64,000 nt of DNA from JAGQWW01 sp041392845 (GTDB lineage Bacteria; Bacteroidota; Bacteroidia; Chitinophagales; Saprospiraceae): positions 167,158 through 231,157 of the forward strand of contig JAWKLG010000006.1 of assembly GCA_041392845.1 (NCBI GenBank), written 5' to 3'. The notes beneath the pieces were generated by a model. That model did no database searches. It was not told where the DNA came from and saw nothing but the letters and a program-made list of their open reading frames with translations. The first letter of the stretch is position 1. Each line of letters opens with the position of its first letter. Positions 37,506 to 47,207 of this stretch are shown here, piece by piece. The position numbers and the translations under genes were made by a program.

Positions 37506-38630
37506 ATGAATCTTACTACCCGTAGATTAAGCCTGGTTGGTGCCTTATTGGTATTATTTGGTGGCATTATGGCCAGTCGGTATTTGAGTCAACAAAAAGC
37601 GCCTCCTGCCAAGAAGCCTGAAGCGGTCACTCCGACCAGAAAAGTCGAAGTTAAAAAAGTGGAAAATGGAACGGTGAACACCACAGTTGATGTGCAGGGT
37701 AAGGTGATTGCTTACGATAAAATTGACTTGTTTTCTGAAGTAGGAGGGACTTTGATTGGCACCGGAAAACCATTTAAGGTAGGTAGCTATTTTAAAAAAG
37801 GGGAATTAATGCTGCAGCTCGATTTGGAAGAAGCCAGGTTGAATCTGTATTCCCAAAAAAGCAATCTGCTCAACGCGATAAGTCAGATGATGCCGGATTT
37901 GAAGATTGATTATCCTGAGAGTTTCCCGGATTGGCAATCTTACATTGAAAACTTTGATATCGAAGGAAGTATCAAGTCTTTCCCTGAACCAAAATCCAAA
38001 AGAGAAAAGTACCTGGTCGCAAGCAGAAATCTGCTTAGTCAATTTTACAGCATTAAAAGTGCAGAAGAACGTCTTTCCAAGTATAAAATTTATGCTCCCT
38101 TCAGTGGTGTATTGACTGCGACTTCCATTCAGCACGGAGCCTTGGTTCGTCAGGGACAGAAATTGGGAGAATTGATGAGCACAGGTTCATATGAATTGGA
38201 AGCTACCGTTCCTTTGAGCGATATGAAGTTTCTGGGAGTAGGAAATAAAGTGACTTTGAGTTCACCGGATATTGCAGGTACCTGGACGGGCACTGTTAAA
38301 CGAGTAAGTGACCAGATAGACCCTGCTACCCAAAGTATCAAAGTTTACATCGGTGTTTCCGGTTCAAACCTGAAAGAGGGGATGTACCTGAGTGGTAAAG
38401 TAGCCTCTACCAATATCGCTGATTCGTATTCTTTACCAAGGAAATTGTTGGTCAATGAAAATGAAATTTACGTCGTTCAAACTGACTCAACTCTTACATT
38501 GAAGGAAGTGGAAATAGAAAAATTAACGGCCAATGAAGTAGTGATAAAAGGCCTGGAAAATGGAACCCTGATTTTAAATCAAAGTCCCATTGGGGCTTAT
38601 CCGGGGGAGAAAGTCATTTTCAACCAGTAA
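37506..38630 (+). CDS. RND efflux periplasmic adaptor (membrane fusion protein)
   Basis: The 374-residue adaptor links an inner-membrane RND pump to an outer-membrane channel. It has an N-terminal anchor (LSLVGALLVLFGGIMA), a lipoyl-like half (VQGKVIAYDKIDLFSEVGGTL), a hairpin region (about 110-185), the second lipoyl half with APFSGVLTATSIQHGALVRQGQKLGEL, and beta-barrel and membrane-proximal domains. The pump gene follows 28 bp downstream. No TolC-type channel gene is adjacent. Confidence 0.93.
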   Translation: MNLTTRRLSLVGALLVLFGGIMASRYLSQQKAPPAKKPEAVTPTRKVEVKKVENGTVNTTVDVQGKVIAYDKIDLFSEVGGTLIGTGKPFKVGSYFKKGELMLQLDLEEARLNLYSQKSNLLNAISQMMPDLKIDYPESFPDWQSYIENFDIEGSIKSFPEPKSKREKYLVASRNLLSQFYSIKSAEERLSKYKIYAPFSGVLTATSIQHGALVRQGQKLGELMSTGSYELEATVPLSDMKFLGVGNKVTLSSPDIAGTWTGTVKRVSDQIDPATQSIKVYIGVSGSNLKEGMYLSGKVASTNIADSYSLPRKLLVNENEIYVVQTDSTLTLKEVEIEKLTANEVVIKGLENGTLILNQSPIGAYPGEKVIFNQ

Positions 38631-38658
38631 TCCCATTTTCTGACCAGAAGCTATTTTT

Positions 38659-41600
38659 ATGAGATCCGTTATTCAATATTTTATAAAATACCCGATTGCA
38701 GCCAATCTGCTTATTGTGACCCTGTTGATTTTGGGTCTTTTTGGGTATAGGGAGTTGAAAACCACCTTTTTTCCGGAACGGCCCAGCAGGATTATCACTG
38801 TTCAGGCAATTTATCCCGGAGCCTCGCCAGAAGAGGTGGAAGAAGGAATTGTAAACAAAATTGAAGATAACCTGAAAGGCCTTACCGGTTTAGAACAGGT
38901 TACCTCCTCTTCCTCTGAAAATTCAGGAAATATCACCATTGAAGTTCAGAGAGGATACGACACCGATTTGATTTTACAAGATGTCAAAAACTCCATAGAT
39001 CGAATCAATTCTTTTCCGGTAGGAATGGAACCTTTGGTCATTTTTAAACAGGAGAATATTGGTTTTGCAATTTCCTTTGCCTTGAGTGGGGAGGTAGATC
39101 TCCGCACTTTGAAAGCAGAAGCAAGGAAGATAGAAGATGATTTGTTGGCAATGGACGAAATCTCAAAGGTTGCTTTGAGTGGATTTCCGGAAGAAGAGAT
39201 TGAAATAGCCTTCAATGAAGATAAACTCCGTGCCTATGATTTGACCTTTAGCCAGGCAGCAGCAGCAGTGCGTGGGGCTAATTTGGATATTACAGGTGGT
39301 AGTATCAAAGGAGACCGGGAAGAATATTTAATAAGGGCGCGGAATAAGTCTTATTATGCACAAGGATTAAAAGATATCATCGTAAAAAAGAGTCCTGATG
39401 GTGGTATTGTGTATTTGTATCAGGTTGCTGAAGTGAGAGATCGATGGGCAGATAATCCGGACAGGACTTATTTGAATGATCAGCCTTCGGTCACGATTAC
39501 CGTTTCCAATACCCTGGAGGAAGACATGATTACCATTACCGACAAGGTAAATGAATACATCGAAACCTTTAATAGTCGGGAATCCATCATCAAAGCAACG
39601 GTGATCCGGGATGGTTCAATCGTTTTGAGGCAAAGGATGAAGGTGCTATCAGACAACGGAATCATCGGATTCTTTCTTGTGATTTTATCGCTTGCGATGT
39701 TTTTGCATTGGAGACTTGCTTTTTGGGTGGCCCTTGCGATTCCGATTTGTTTTGCCGGTATGTTTGCCATTGCGCCCATGTTGGGAATCAGTATCAATGT
39801 GATTTCCCTTTTTGGGATGATCGTAGTGATTGGTATCCTGGTCGACGATGGAATTGTGGTAAGTGAAAATATTTACCAACGATATGAAATGGGGGATGAA
39901 CCGGTCGTTGCTGCCACCAATGGAACCATGATGGTTTTGCCGGCAGTTTTTTCAGCTATTTTGACTACAGTTATTGCCTTTTCTACCTTCTTTTTCATAG
40001 AAGGAAGGTTGGGAGATATATTTGGTGAGTTGTCGATTGTGGTAATTGTAACGCTGGTATTTTCATTGATAGAAGCTGCCTTGACGCTGCCTACGCATAT
40101 TTCACATTCTCTGGTAAAGGTGAAGGAGCCCAATAAGGTAATGAAAGCTTTTGATGCTACGATGGCATTTATGAGGGACAGAATGTATGCTCCTATTTTA
40201 AAATTTGTCATAAAAAACAAATGGATTACCCTTACGGGAATGGTGGCTTTGCTTTGGATTACCTTCGGTTCGTTTACCGGTGGAATTATACAAAGTACCT
40301 TCTTCCCTAATATTGAAAGGGACAATATTAGTGTCGAATTGAAAATGCCTGCAGGTACCAGAGATTACATTACGATGGAAGTCCTGGACAGATTGGAGAA
40401 ATCTGCCTGGGAGGCAAATGCCATTTTAAGTAAGGAATATTACAATGATGAAAAACAGGCCATTTTAAATGTAGAAAAGAAAATTGGTCCAAGTACTTAT
40501 GTCGGTAATGTCAACATAACTTTGTTGGACGGAGAGGCGAGAGATCCACTTACCACAAGGGAAATCATTAATAAAATAAGAGAACTGACGGGTCCGGTTT
40601 ATGAAGCAGAACAATTGACCTTTGGGTCCTTTTCTCCTTTTGGTAAGCCGATTTCTATTTCTTTGGTAGGTTCGGATAAGGAAGCATTGGCGTCTGCAAC
40701 GGAGGAAGTAAAACATGAATTAAAGCAATTGGCAGAATTGCAGGATGTTGTGGATGATAATTTGGAAGGATTGCAGGAGATTCAAATCACTTTGAAAGAA
40801 AAAGCCAAATACCTTGGTCTTCAGGTGACAGATGTTTTGAGTCAGGTAAGACAAGGATTTTTTGGTGCAGAAGCGCAACGTTTACAGAGAGGACAAGATG
40901 AAGTTAGGGTTTGGGTAAGATATGATTTGGAGAATCGAAATGACATTACCCAGTTGTCTAACATGCGTATCAAATTGGCAGATGGTTCGGAGTATCCGGT
41001 TGGTGAATTGGTAGATTTGGAGCAGGCACGAGGTGTGATTTCTATCAATCACATTGATGGTAGAAGGGAGATAAAAATTGAGGCAGACGTAGCCAATGAT
41101 AAAGTGTCTGTGAGTGATTTGACCAGTAATATCAAAGAAGAAATTGTTCCAGCCGTATTGAAAAATTACCCTTCTGTCAGCGCTTTGTATGAAGGGCAAA
41201 ACAGGGAGCAACAGCGGTCGCAGGAATCGATACAAAAGATTTTCCCTATTGTATTATTGTTGATGTTTATCGTCATTGCTTTAACTTTTAATTCCATTTC
41301 ACAGGCCTTCATTTTGTTGGCTACCATCCCATTTGGTTTTATTGGAGTAGGGTGGGGACATTGGATGATGGAAGCTCCTATAAGTTTGTTTTCGTTTTTA
41401 GGAATTATTGCACTTGTAGGGATTATGGTCAACGACGGATTGGTCTTTGTTACCACTTATAACAATCATCTTGAGATGGGAATGGAGCAGGACAGAGCTT
41501 TGTTCCAAACCGGGATGAGTCGTTTTCGGGCAATTTTCCTTACCACAGCAACTACGGTTTTAGGATTGGCTCCAATCATTGCAGATAAAAGTACACAAGC

Positions 41601-41883
41601 TCAGTTTTTGATTCCGATGGCGATAAGTGTGTCATTTGGTCTGGTAGCTGCAACCATCGTTATTTTGGTACTGCTGCCCTCTTTATTGATGATAGGAAAC
41701 AGGGTAAAATTATATGCTTATTATGCCTGGTATGGAGAACGTCCAGCTCCGAGAATGGTAGAACCTGCTGTAGAAGGCAGGCATTCGCAACCTTTGATTT
41801 ATGCGATTGGAGGATTGCTTATGGTTGCAGGTTTTGTTGCGATAATCATGCTGCTGAATAAGCTTGCAGGATTTCTGATATAA
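38659..41883 (+). CDS. RND-family efflux transporter permease (AcrB-like)
   Basis: A 1074-residue inner-membrane proton-driven pump. TM1 is at 11-30; the first periplasmic loop opens with ITVQAIYPGASPEEVEEGIV. TM4 carries the proton-relay pair VDDGIVV (about 390). The second half repeats the fold, with GIIALVGIMVNDGLV as the equivalent segment. Length and repeat structure match the HAE family; the substrate (drug, metal or metabolite) cannot be assigned. It is co-transcribed with the adaptor gene upstream and followed 3 bp after its stop by a strong stem-loop. Confidence 0.94.
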   Translation: MRSVIQYFIKYPIAANLLIVTLLILGLFGYRELKTTFFPERPSRIITVQAIYPGASPEEVEEGIVNKIEDNLKGLTGLEQVTSSSSENSGNITIEVQRGYDTDLILQDVKNSIDRINSFPVGMEPLVIFKQENIGFAISFALSGEVDLRTLKAEARKIEDDLLAMDEISKVALSGFPEEEIEIAFNEDKLRAYDLTFSQAAAAVRGANLDITGGSIKGDREEYLIRARNKSYYAQGLKDIIVKKSPDGGIVYLYQVAEVRDRWADNPDRTYLNDQPSVTITVSNTLEEDMITITDKVNEYIETFNSRESIIKATVIRDGSIVLRQRMKVLSDNGIIGFFLVILSLAMFLHWRLAFWVALAIPICFAGMFAIAPMLGISINVISLFGMIVVIGILVDDGIVVSENIYQRYEMGDEPVVAATNGTMMVLPAVFSAILTTVIAFSTFFFIEGRLGDIFGELSIVVIVTLVFSLIEAALTLPTHISHSLVKVKEPNKVMKAFDATMAFMRDRMYAPILKFVIKNKWITLTGMVALLWITFGSFTGGIIQSTFFPNIERDNISVELKMPAGTRDYITMEVLDRLEKSAWEANAILSKEYYNDEKQAILNVEKKIGPSTYVGNVNITLLDGEARDPLTTREIINKIRELTGPVYEAEQLTFGSFSPFGKPISISLVGSDKEALASATEEVKHELKQLAELQDVVDDNLEGLQEIQITLKEKAKYLGLQVTDVLSQVRQGFFGAEAQRLQRGQDEVRVWVRYDLENRNDITQLSNMRIKLADGSEYPVGELVDLEQARGVISINHIDGRREIKIEADVANDKVSVSDLTSNIKEEIVPAVLKNYPSVSALYEGQNREQQRSQESIQKIFPIVLLLMFIVIALTFNSISQAFILLATIPFGFIGVGWGHWMMEAPISLFSFLGIIALVGIMVNDGLVFVTTYNNHLEMGMEQDRALFQTGMSRFRAIFLTTATTVLGLAPIIADKSTQAQFLIPMAISVSFGLVAATIVILVLLPSLLMIGNRVKLYAYYAWYGERPAPRMVEPAVEGRHSQPLIYAIGGLLMVAGFVAIIMLLNKLAGFLI

Positions 41884-41885
41884 AA

Positions 41886-41920
41886 AAAGCCGGTTAATCT
41901 AAGGGTGATTAACCGGCTTT
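41886..41920. terminator. Strong stem-loop after the RND operon
   Basis: AAAGCCGGTTAATC (41886-41899) and GATTAACCGGCTTT (41907-41920) form a perfect 14-bp stem with a 7-nt loop, 3 bp after the pump stop. The T-run is longer on the minus strand; on the + strand only TTT is available, so it may act in both directions. Confidence 0.75.
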
Positions 41921-42036
41921 CAAATTATAATCCCATGAACTATATGTTCTAATAACTACTACATAAACCATTATATTGTATAAATAGTTCAAAATCATAG
42001 TCTTAAAGAATTGTTATCAAAATTACCAATCAAAAA

Positions 42037-42372
42037 ATGATAGCTCAGACTCCGGAACCTCCTTATTATGCCGTCATATTTTCCAATGTTTTGACAGAAC
42101 AAACCGAAGGTTATGAAGAGATGGCTAAGCAAATGGTCGAGTTGGCAAAGCAGCAAGTTGGATTCCTGGGATTTGAATCTGTAAGGAATGGCTTAGGGAT
42201 AACTATTTCTTATTGGGAGTCTGAAGCAGCGATTGCACAATGGAAGCGACATGAAAGACATATGGTTGCTCAATCAAAGGGAATGCAACAGTGGTATGAA
42301 AGTTACGTAACGAGGGTTTGCAAAGTAGAAAGGGCTTATTATGGACCTGAAAACAGGGAATTAAACCTGTAA
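42037..42372 (+). CDS. Antibiotic biosynthesis monooxygenase (ABM) domain protein
   Basis: The 111-residue single-domain protein has the ferredoxin-like ABM fold pattern: YYAVIFSNVLTEQTEGYEEM, then FLGFESVRNGLGITISYWESEAAIAQWKRHERH (the second half covers the typical W..W/H segment). Members oxidise small aromatic compounds or degrade haem, while many are of unknown role. It is cytoplasmic. It is followed by the YceI gene, 79 bp to that gene's preferred start. Confidence 0.85.
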   Translation: MIAQTPEPPYYAVIFSNVLTEQTEGYEEMAKQMVELAKQQVGFLGFESVRNGLGITISYWESEAAIAQWKRHERHMVAQSKGMQQWYESYVTRVCKVERAYYGPENRELNL

Positions 42373-42451
42373 AAAAATGATAGTCCCGATCCTGCATAGA
42401 TTTTATACTTTTACAGTTCTTTTTAATAACTCACTCAAATTGTATTTCCAG

Positions 42452-43123
42452 ATGAAGAAACTATTTTTTTTACTTTTTGCAGTTGGAACTCTGAGTTTCG
42501 TGGCTTGTAACAATGAAACCAAATCTGCTGAGCAGGAAACTGAAGGAGCAGAGCAAACTGAATTTCCGGAAGAAACCGGCAAAGTTGCGATTTACAATTT
42601 CGATCGCAACAATTCATATGTAACATGGAAAGCTTCTAAGGCTGTTGGTGGATCTCATCACGGTAAAGTCCTGGTAAGTGATGGAAGAGTAGCTGTCGAT
42701 GGTGGTAACATATATGGTGGAGAAACAACCATCGATATGGCAACCATTACTGTGGAAGATGAAGATGCCAGCACCACTGAAAACCTTACAGGTCACTTGA
42801 AAAGTCCTGACTTTTTTGATGTAGAAAAATATCCTTTTTCTACGTTTCAAATCGTGCAAATTCAGCCTTTCGATGGTTCTGAAGGTTATAATTTTACCTT
42901 AAGGGGCGATTTGAGGGTTAAGGATGTTAGCAAGCCTGTTACCATTCCATGCTCAGTTAGCATTACTCCAGAGAAAGTGACCATCAAAAGCCCTCCATTC
43001 ACGATCAACCGTACAGAGTGGGGTATCAATTATAATTCCGGTATCTTAGGTACCGTTGCTGATAAAATTATCAACGACGATATTGAGTTGACGATAAATG
43101 TTGTTGCGAATAGGAATAACTAA
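42452..43123 (+). CDS. YceI-family lipoprotein
   Basis: About 223 residues from the ATG at 42452. The longer frame from 42377 is not preferred because the 42452 start gives a lipoprotein signal (MKKLFFLLFAVGTLSFVAC, lipidated Cys). After an acidic linker, the YceI lipocalin-like domain begins at YNFDRNNSYVTWKA and includes GHLKSPDFFDVEKYPFSTF and the late RTEWGI motif. YceI proteins bind isoprenoid or lipid ligands in a barrel; the ligand here is unknown. Heptads start at the base after the stop. Confidence 0.92.
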   Translation: MKKLFFLLFAVGTLSFVACNNETKSAEQETEGAEQTEFPEETGKVAIYNFDRNNSYVTWKASKAVGGSHHGKVLVSDGRVAVDGGNIYGGETTIDMATITVEDEDASTTENLTGHLKSPDFFDVEKYPFSTFQIVQIQPFDGSEGYNFTLRGDLRVKDVSKPVTIPCSVSITPEKVTIKSPPFTINRTEWGINYNSGILGTVADKIINDDIELTINVVANRNN

Positions 43124-43198
43124 ATGCTCGATTTACGATTAGCGGTTTGCGGTCTACGTTGAATTTTTACGTAAATCGTAAACCGTAAATCGTAAAAT
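43124..43198. repeat. Head-to-head 7-bp arrays between two convergent genes
   Basis: From the yceI stop, five + strand heptads (ATTTACG/GTTTGCG type) run rightward. From the permease stop, four minus-strand heptads (ATTTTAC, GATTTAC) run leftward. The two are largely complementary, so the 75-bp gap can fold into one long hairpin in either transcript and may act as a bidirectional terminator. Confidence 0.9.
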
Positions 43199-44500
43199 TC
43201 ATTTTTTCTTTCCATATAGCAATAGATAAAGCGCTCCTCCAATTGCTACCAGCACCAATCCTCCGATAGCTTGTTCGGGACGTCCCACCAGGGTGTACAG
43301 CATAAACCAAATTGAAATAAGGGCGAAAATGAGCGGAATGAATGGGTAGCCAAACACTTTATAGGGACGCTCAGCTTCTTTCATTTTTTTTCTAAAAATA
43401 AAAACGGACAAACCAGCCAGGGTCATAAACAGGATGTCCATAAAAACCACGTAGGCAATCAGGTTTTCAAAAGTGCTCCAAAATTTCAAAAGGAAAATGG
43501 ACCAGGTGCTTTGCAAAACAATTGCCCACACCGGTGTTTGCCACTTGGGGTGAACTTCCGATAAAAATTTAAAGAATACGCCATCTTTTGCCATCGCAAA
43601 ATAAATTCTGGGAGCAGATAGTGTATAAATTCCAGCGGTGCCAAATGTTGAAATGGCAATAAGTACTGCTACAAGGATGCTTCCCCATCCAAAAAGTTGC
43701 CCAATGGCATCGGAAGCCACTGCAGTCGAGGCTCCTATCTCTTGTACAGGAAGCAGGAATATGTAGGCAAGATTCGCAAGCAAATAAGTCAGCGTAACTA
43801 TCAAGGCTCCGATTACCATCGCTCTTGGAATGGTCTTTTGAGGATGAAGCGTTTCGCCTGCCAAATAGCTGGCATGATGCCATCCTCCAAATGACCACAT
43901 AACTCCGATGAGTGCGACGGCAAAGGAAGTGGCCGGAGCAGAGCTCGGAGTGAAATCTACGGAAATGGTATCAGTGGAGAAATAAAACCAAATCCCAACC
44001 AGGACGATAAAAGCTATTCCCAATAATTTCAAGCTCGTGAACAAGGAAGCAAATGCTTCCGCCAGTTTGACACCAAAAATATTGACTACCGTTACGATTA
44101 CTATGGCAAGGATACCTGCGATTTGTATTCCTTGTGGACCAAGGGGGATTAGGACATCCAAATACCTTGCAAAGGCTAATGACAATGCAGCAATCGCACC
44201 TGATGTGACTACGGTCAGGATGGTCCAACCATAAAGAAAGGCGGTGAATTTGCCATAAGCTTCCTGCAAATAAACGTATACACCACCTGTTTTGGTAAAT
44301 AATCCTCCTAACTCAGAAAAGGTGAGTGCCCCTGTCAAAGCCCAAATTCCTCCAATGGTCCAAACCAAAAGAATATTGAATGCGGAGGGAAGTTCTAAAG
44401 CAATAAGTGAAGGAGTGAGGAAAATTCCACTACCAATACAAGAGCCAACAGCCACCATGGTTAAACCATATAAAGTCAATGCTTTTTTGAGTTTTGTCAT
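43199..44500 (-). CDS. Amino-acid permease, APC family
   Basis: The 433-residue polytopic inner-membrane protein has about 12 helices. The N-terminal GLTMVAVGSCIGSGIFLTPS is the APC helix-1 substrate-binding signature (GSGIF), followed by ELGGLFTKTGGVYVYLQEAYG. It resembles the LAT/amino-acid exchanger branch more than ion-coupled symporters, but the substrate cannot be specified. It is a single gene, divergent from yebC. Confidence 0.92.
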   Translation of the reverse strand: MTKLKKALTLYGLTMVAVGSCIGSGIFLTPSLIALELPSAFNILLVWTIGGIWALTGALTFSELGGLFTKTGGVYVYLQEAYGKFTAFLYGWTILTVVTSGAIAALSLAFARYLDVLIPLGPQGIQIAGILAIVIVTVVNIFGVKLAEAFASLFTSLKLLGIAFIVLVGIWFYFSTDTISVDFTPSSAPATSFAVALIGVMWSFGGWHHASYLAGETLHPQKTIPRAMVIGALIVTLTYLLANLAYIFLLPVQEIGASTAVASDAIGQLFGWGSILVAVLIAISTFGTAGIYTLSAPRIYFAMAKDGVFFKFLSEVHPKWQTPVWAIVLQSTWSIFLLKFWSTFENLIAYVVFMDILFMTLAGLSVFIFRKKMKEAERPYKVFGYPFIPLIFALISIWFMLYTLVGRPEQAIGGLVLVAIGGALYLLLYGKKK

Positions 44501-44569
44501 AGGTTGGGTTTAGGTGGTGGTGGCATTAAATCTGGAAAGATTTCGAAATTCTTTTAAAAGTCTTTAAAT

Positions 44570-44604
44570 TTTGTGGTTTCAAAAAGCATAGAAGCTTATT
44601 TTTG
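44570..44604 (+). promoter_or_regulatory. yebC promoter
   Basis: TTTG (44570-44573) and TATTTTTG (44597-44604) fit the Bacteroidota -33/-7 consensus with a 23-bp spacer; the predicted leader is about 50 nt. Confidence 0.6.
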
Positions 44605-44662
44605 CACCGCTTTTAGAAAAAGCCTCAAATTTAAATTCATAACTAACTGAATACCAGATAAC

Positions 44663-45376
44663 ATGGGACGTGCCTTTGAATACCGCAAGGAAAAGAAATT
44701 CAAAAGATGGGCGAATATGGCCAAAACTTTTACCCGCATCGGACGAGAAATCGCCATTGCAGTAAAAGAAGGAGGTGCTGAACCTGATTATAATCCTCGT
44801 TTGCGTATCGCGATTCAAAACGCGAAGACTGCAAACATGCCCAAGACCAACGTTGAAAATGCCATCAAAAAAGCTTCTTCCAAAGATGCGGAGAGTTATG
44901 ATGAGGTGGTATACGAAGGTTATGCACCACACGGTATCGCCCTTATCGTTGAAACTGCTACCGATAACACCAATCGTACAGTAGCCAACGTACGTCACGT
45001 ATTCAATAAATACGGTGGATCTCTAGGAACTTCAGGTTCTGTTGAATTTATGTTCGACCGTAAAGGAGTATTCAAAGTAAAATCTGAAGGCCTTGATCTG
45101 GAGGAATTGGAACTAGAGTTGATCGACTTTGGATTGGATGAGGTTAAAAAAGAAGAAGACGAATTTTTGTTCTACTCTTCTTTCACCGATTTCGGTTCCC
45201 TTCAAAAAGGTTTGGAAGAAAAAGGAATCGAAGTAACCAGTGCCGAATTGGTCCGCATTCCAACCCACACCAAAGAACTTACAGACGACCAAGTAGATGA
45301 GGTCATCAAATTAATCGAGAAGATGGAAGAAGATGAGGATGTGGTGAATGTGTTTCATAATATGTCAATGGAGTGA
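44663..45376 (+). CDS. yebC: YebC/PmpR family protein (translation or transcription regulator)
   Basis: The 237-residue protein has the conserved family start MGRAFEYRKEKKFKRWANMAK, then FTRIGREIAIAVKEGG, NMPKTNVENAIKKA, YEGYAPHGIALIVE and SVEFMFDRKG. The family was annotated as DNA-binding; more recent work links it to relief of ribosome stalling. Cytoplasmic. TTGGCTG-type heptads begin right after the TGA stop. Confidence 0.95.
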   Translation: MGRAFEYRKEKKFKRWANMAKTFTRIGREIAIAVKEGGAEPDYNPRLRIAIQNAKTANMPKTNVENAIKKASSKDAESYDEVVYEGYAPHGIALIVETATDNTNRTVANVRHVFNKYGGSLGTSGSVEFMFDRKGVFKVKSEGLDLEELELELIDFGLDEVKKEEDEFLFYSSFTDFGSLQKGLEEKGIEVTSAELVRIPTHTKELTDDQVDEVIKLIEKMEEDEDVVNVFHNMSME

Positions 45377-45418
45377 TTGGCTGTTGGCTATTGGCCGTTG
45401 GCCGTTGGCTATTGGCTT
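45377..45418. repeat. 7-bp array immediately after yebC (TTGGCTG family)
   Basis: Six in-phase units (TTGGCTG, TTGGCTA, TTGGCCG and variants) starting at the base after the stop codon. Confidence 0.95.
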
Positions 45419-45460
45419 TTAGTAATTTTGAATTAGTGGATGTTATATAGAAAATACAAT

Positions 45461-45494
45461 CTGGTAGAGCCGCCATGCTTGGCGGCTCTACCAG
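45461..45494. repeat. REP-like perfect palindrome
   Basis: CTGGTAGAGCCGCCA (45461-45475) is the exact reverse complement of 45480-45494, with loop TGCT. No T-tract follows on either side, so it is not a standard terminator. The remaining sequence 45495-45723 has no gene that I can support. Confidence 0.85.
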
Positions 45495-45723
45495 GTGAAA
45501 TGAACGAATAGTTTGTTACCCGGAACTTAACAAAAATGCAAAATCAATGGGTATTCAATATTAAAGGTCTATAAATATAGAATGTGAATATATGTCCCCT
45601 CGGATTTTCTTTCCAAGAAATTATTTAATCGACCATATCCAAAGTTTCAAGAAAATAGATAAATAGCCAATGGCCATCATATGACAGCTAGAATGAATTA
45701 TTGATAGTCTGAAGGTTATGTTT

Positions 45724-45807
45724 TTCGCTGTTCGCTATTCGACGTTCGACGTTCGTTTTTCGTTTTTTAAAAGGCCTCATAAATCGTAAACCGTAAACCG
45801 TAAATTC
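45724..45807. repeat. In-phase 7-bp array, TTCGCTG then TAAACCG families
   Basis: Seven TTCGCTG-like units are followed without phase loss by GGCCTCA and then TAAATCG, TAAACCG, TAAACCG and TAAATTC. This is another junction of two families in one frame of seven. Confidence 0.85.
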
Positions 45808-45866
45808 CACAAATACCATTTGAAAAGTTCCTCCAACCATGTTACACAACTTGTAATATGAGCCTT

Positions 45867-45915
45867 CCAGCCAAAAGCCAACAGCTAACGGCCAATAGCT
45901 AACAGCCAATAGCCA
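45867..45915. repeat. 7-bp array immediately after the antiporter gene
   Basis: Read on the minus strand, seven units (TGGCTAT, TGGCTGT, TAGCTAT and so on) start at the base after the antiporter stop codon. It is the same family as after yebC, in the opposite orientation. Confidence 0.95.
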
Positions 45916-47181
45916 TCAATGCGCTTCATCCGGCGCCCTCTCCACCGACAATCCTAGTTTTTTTACCAGATTTCCTACGGTAAGGCCTTGTACGACTATG
46001 GAGAAGACTACAACCACATAGGTGATAGTTAGAAGTACATCTCTTGACATTTCGGGGGTAAGGGAAAGTGCCAGTGCGATGGATATCCCGCCTCGCAGGC
46101 CTCCCCAGGTCATTATGAGTCCTGTGTGGGGAGCAAAGTCCAATTTCTTTTTAAAGATGGCTAAAGGTAAAGCCAGGGCCAAATAACGGCAGACCAGGAC
46201 CAATACCACTGATATCATTCCTGCAACCACTAAGCTTGTGTTGAAAGTTATGATGAGTAGTTCCATGCCTATTAAAACAAAAAGGATGGCATTGAAAAGT
46301 ACATCCAGTAGTTCCCAAAATTTATCTACATATAACTCTGTTATTTCAGACATGGTGGTGGTGCGGAAACGTTCGTGACCGACCATAAGGCCGGCAACAA
46401 CCATAGCCAGCGGACCACTAAAGTGAAGGGAACTGGCCAACCAATAACCTCCCAGGACCATAGCCAGTGTAATCAGAACTTCTATTTGGTAGTTGTCAAT
46501 CGATTTCATCAACTGATAGGTGACCCAGCCTAAAGCAAATCCCAAAAGGATTCCGCCTCCAACTTCTTCTAAAAATAAAAATCCAATATGTTGAAAGGAA
46601 AGATCTCCGCCGCCCTCTGCAATGCCATAAATCGTGGCAAAAACAACTACACCAACTCCATCATTGAACAAACTTTCGCCTACAATTTTGGTCTCCAACC
46701 CTTTGGGTACTCCCGCTTTTTTTAAAATACCTAAAACAGCAATCGGGTCTGTAGGGGAGATGAGTGCACCAAATAGAAGACAATGTATAAACGGAATACT
46801 GAAACCCAACATTCCAATAATCAGGTAGGTGCCTCCTCCAATTAAAAAAGTAGAAACCAATACTCCCAAAGTCGAAAACATAATAATTGGCCACCGGAGT
46901 TTTTTGAGCCGGTCAAAGTCGGTATGCAAGGCACCTGCAAAAAGAAGGATGCTTAGAAATCCGTCTAACAAGACCTTTTTAAAGTCGATTTCATGGATGA
47001 GTGTTTTTTCAAACTCGAGGATGCTGGGATCAATGGTGCCAGTCAGTACAGTAAATAAAGTAAATAAAATTGCCACCACCATCAAACCAATGGTGTCGGG
47101 TAATTTGAGGAATCTGGCATTGATATATCCAAAAAGAGCTGATAAGGTAATGAGTGCGGCGATAATGGTCAAAACATCCAT
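45916..47181 (-). CDS. Na+/H+ antiporter, CPA1 family
   Basis: 421 residues from the ATG at 47181 (MDVLTIIAALITLSALFGY). A longer frame to 47337 was rejected because it runs through a terminator and small-RNA gene and because a TATCTTTG promoter lies at 47208-47215. About 12 membrane helices are visible. The ion-binding core is FNDGVGVVVFATIYG (the ND pair of electroneutral antiporters), with FGALISPTDPIAVLGILK and MTWGGLRGGISIALALSL as further family motifs. It exchanges Na+ or K+ for H+ across the inner membrane. Confidence 0.94.
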   Translation of the reverse strand: MDVLTIIAALITLSALFGYINARFLKLPDTIGLMVVAILFTLFTVLTGTIDPSILEFEKTLIHEIDFKKVLLDGFLSILLFAGALHTDFDRLKKLRWPIIMFSTLGVLVSTFLIGGGTYLIIGMLGFSIPFIHCLLFGALISPTDPIAVLGILKKAGVPKGLETKIVGESLFNDGVGVVVFATIYGIAEGGGDLSFQHIGFLFLEEVGGGILLGFALGWVTYQLMKSIDNYQIEVLITLAMVLGGYWLASSLHFSGPLAMVVAGLMVGHERFRTTTMSEITELYVDKFWELLDVLFNAILFVLIGMELLIITFNTSLVVAGMISVVLVLVCRYLALALPLAIFKKKLDFAPHTGLIMTWGGLRGGISIALALSLTPEMSRDVLLTITYVVVVFSIVVQGLTVGNLVKKLGLSVERAPDEAH

Positions 47182-47207
47182 AATGAAATCCGGATTTTGG
47201 TGTAGCC

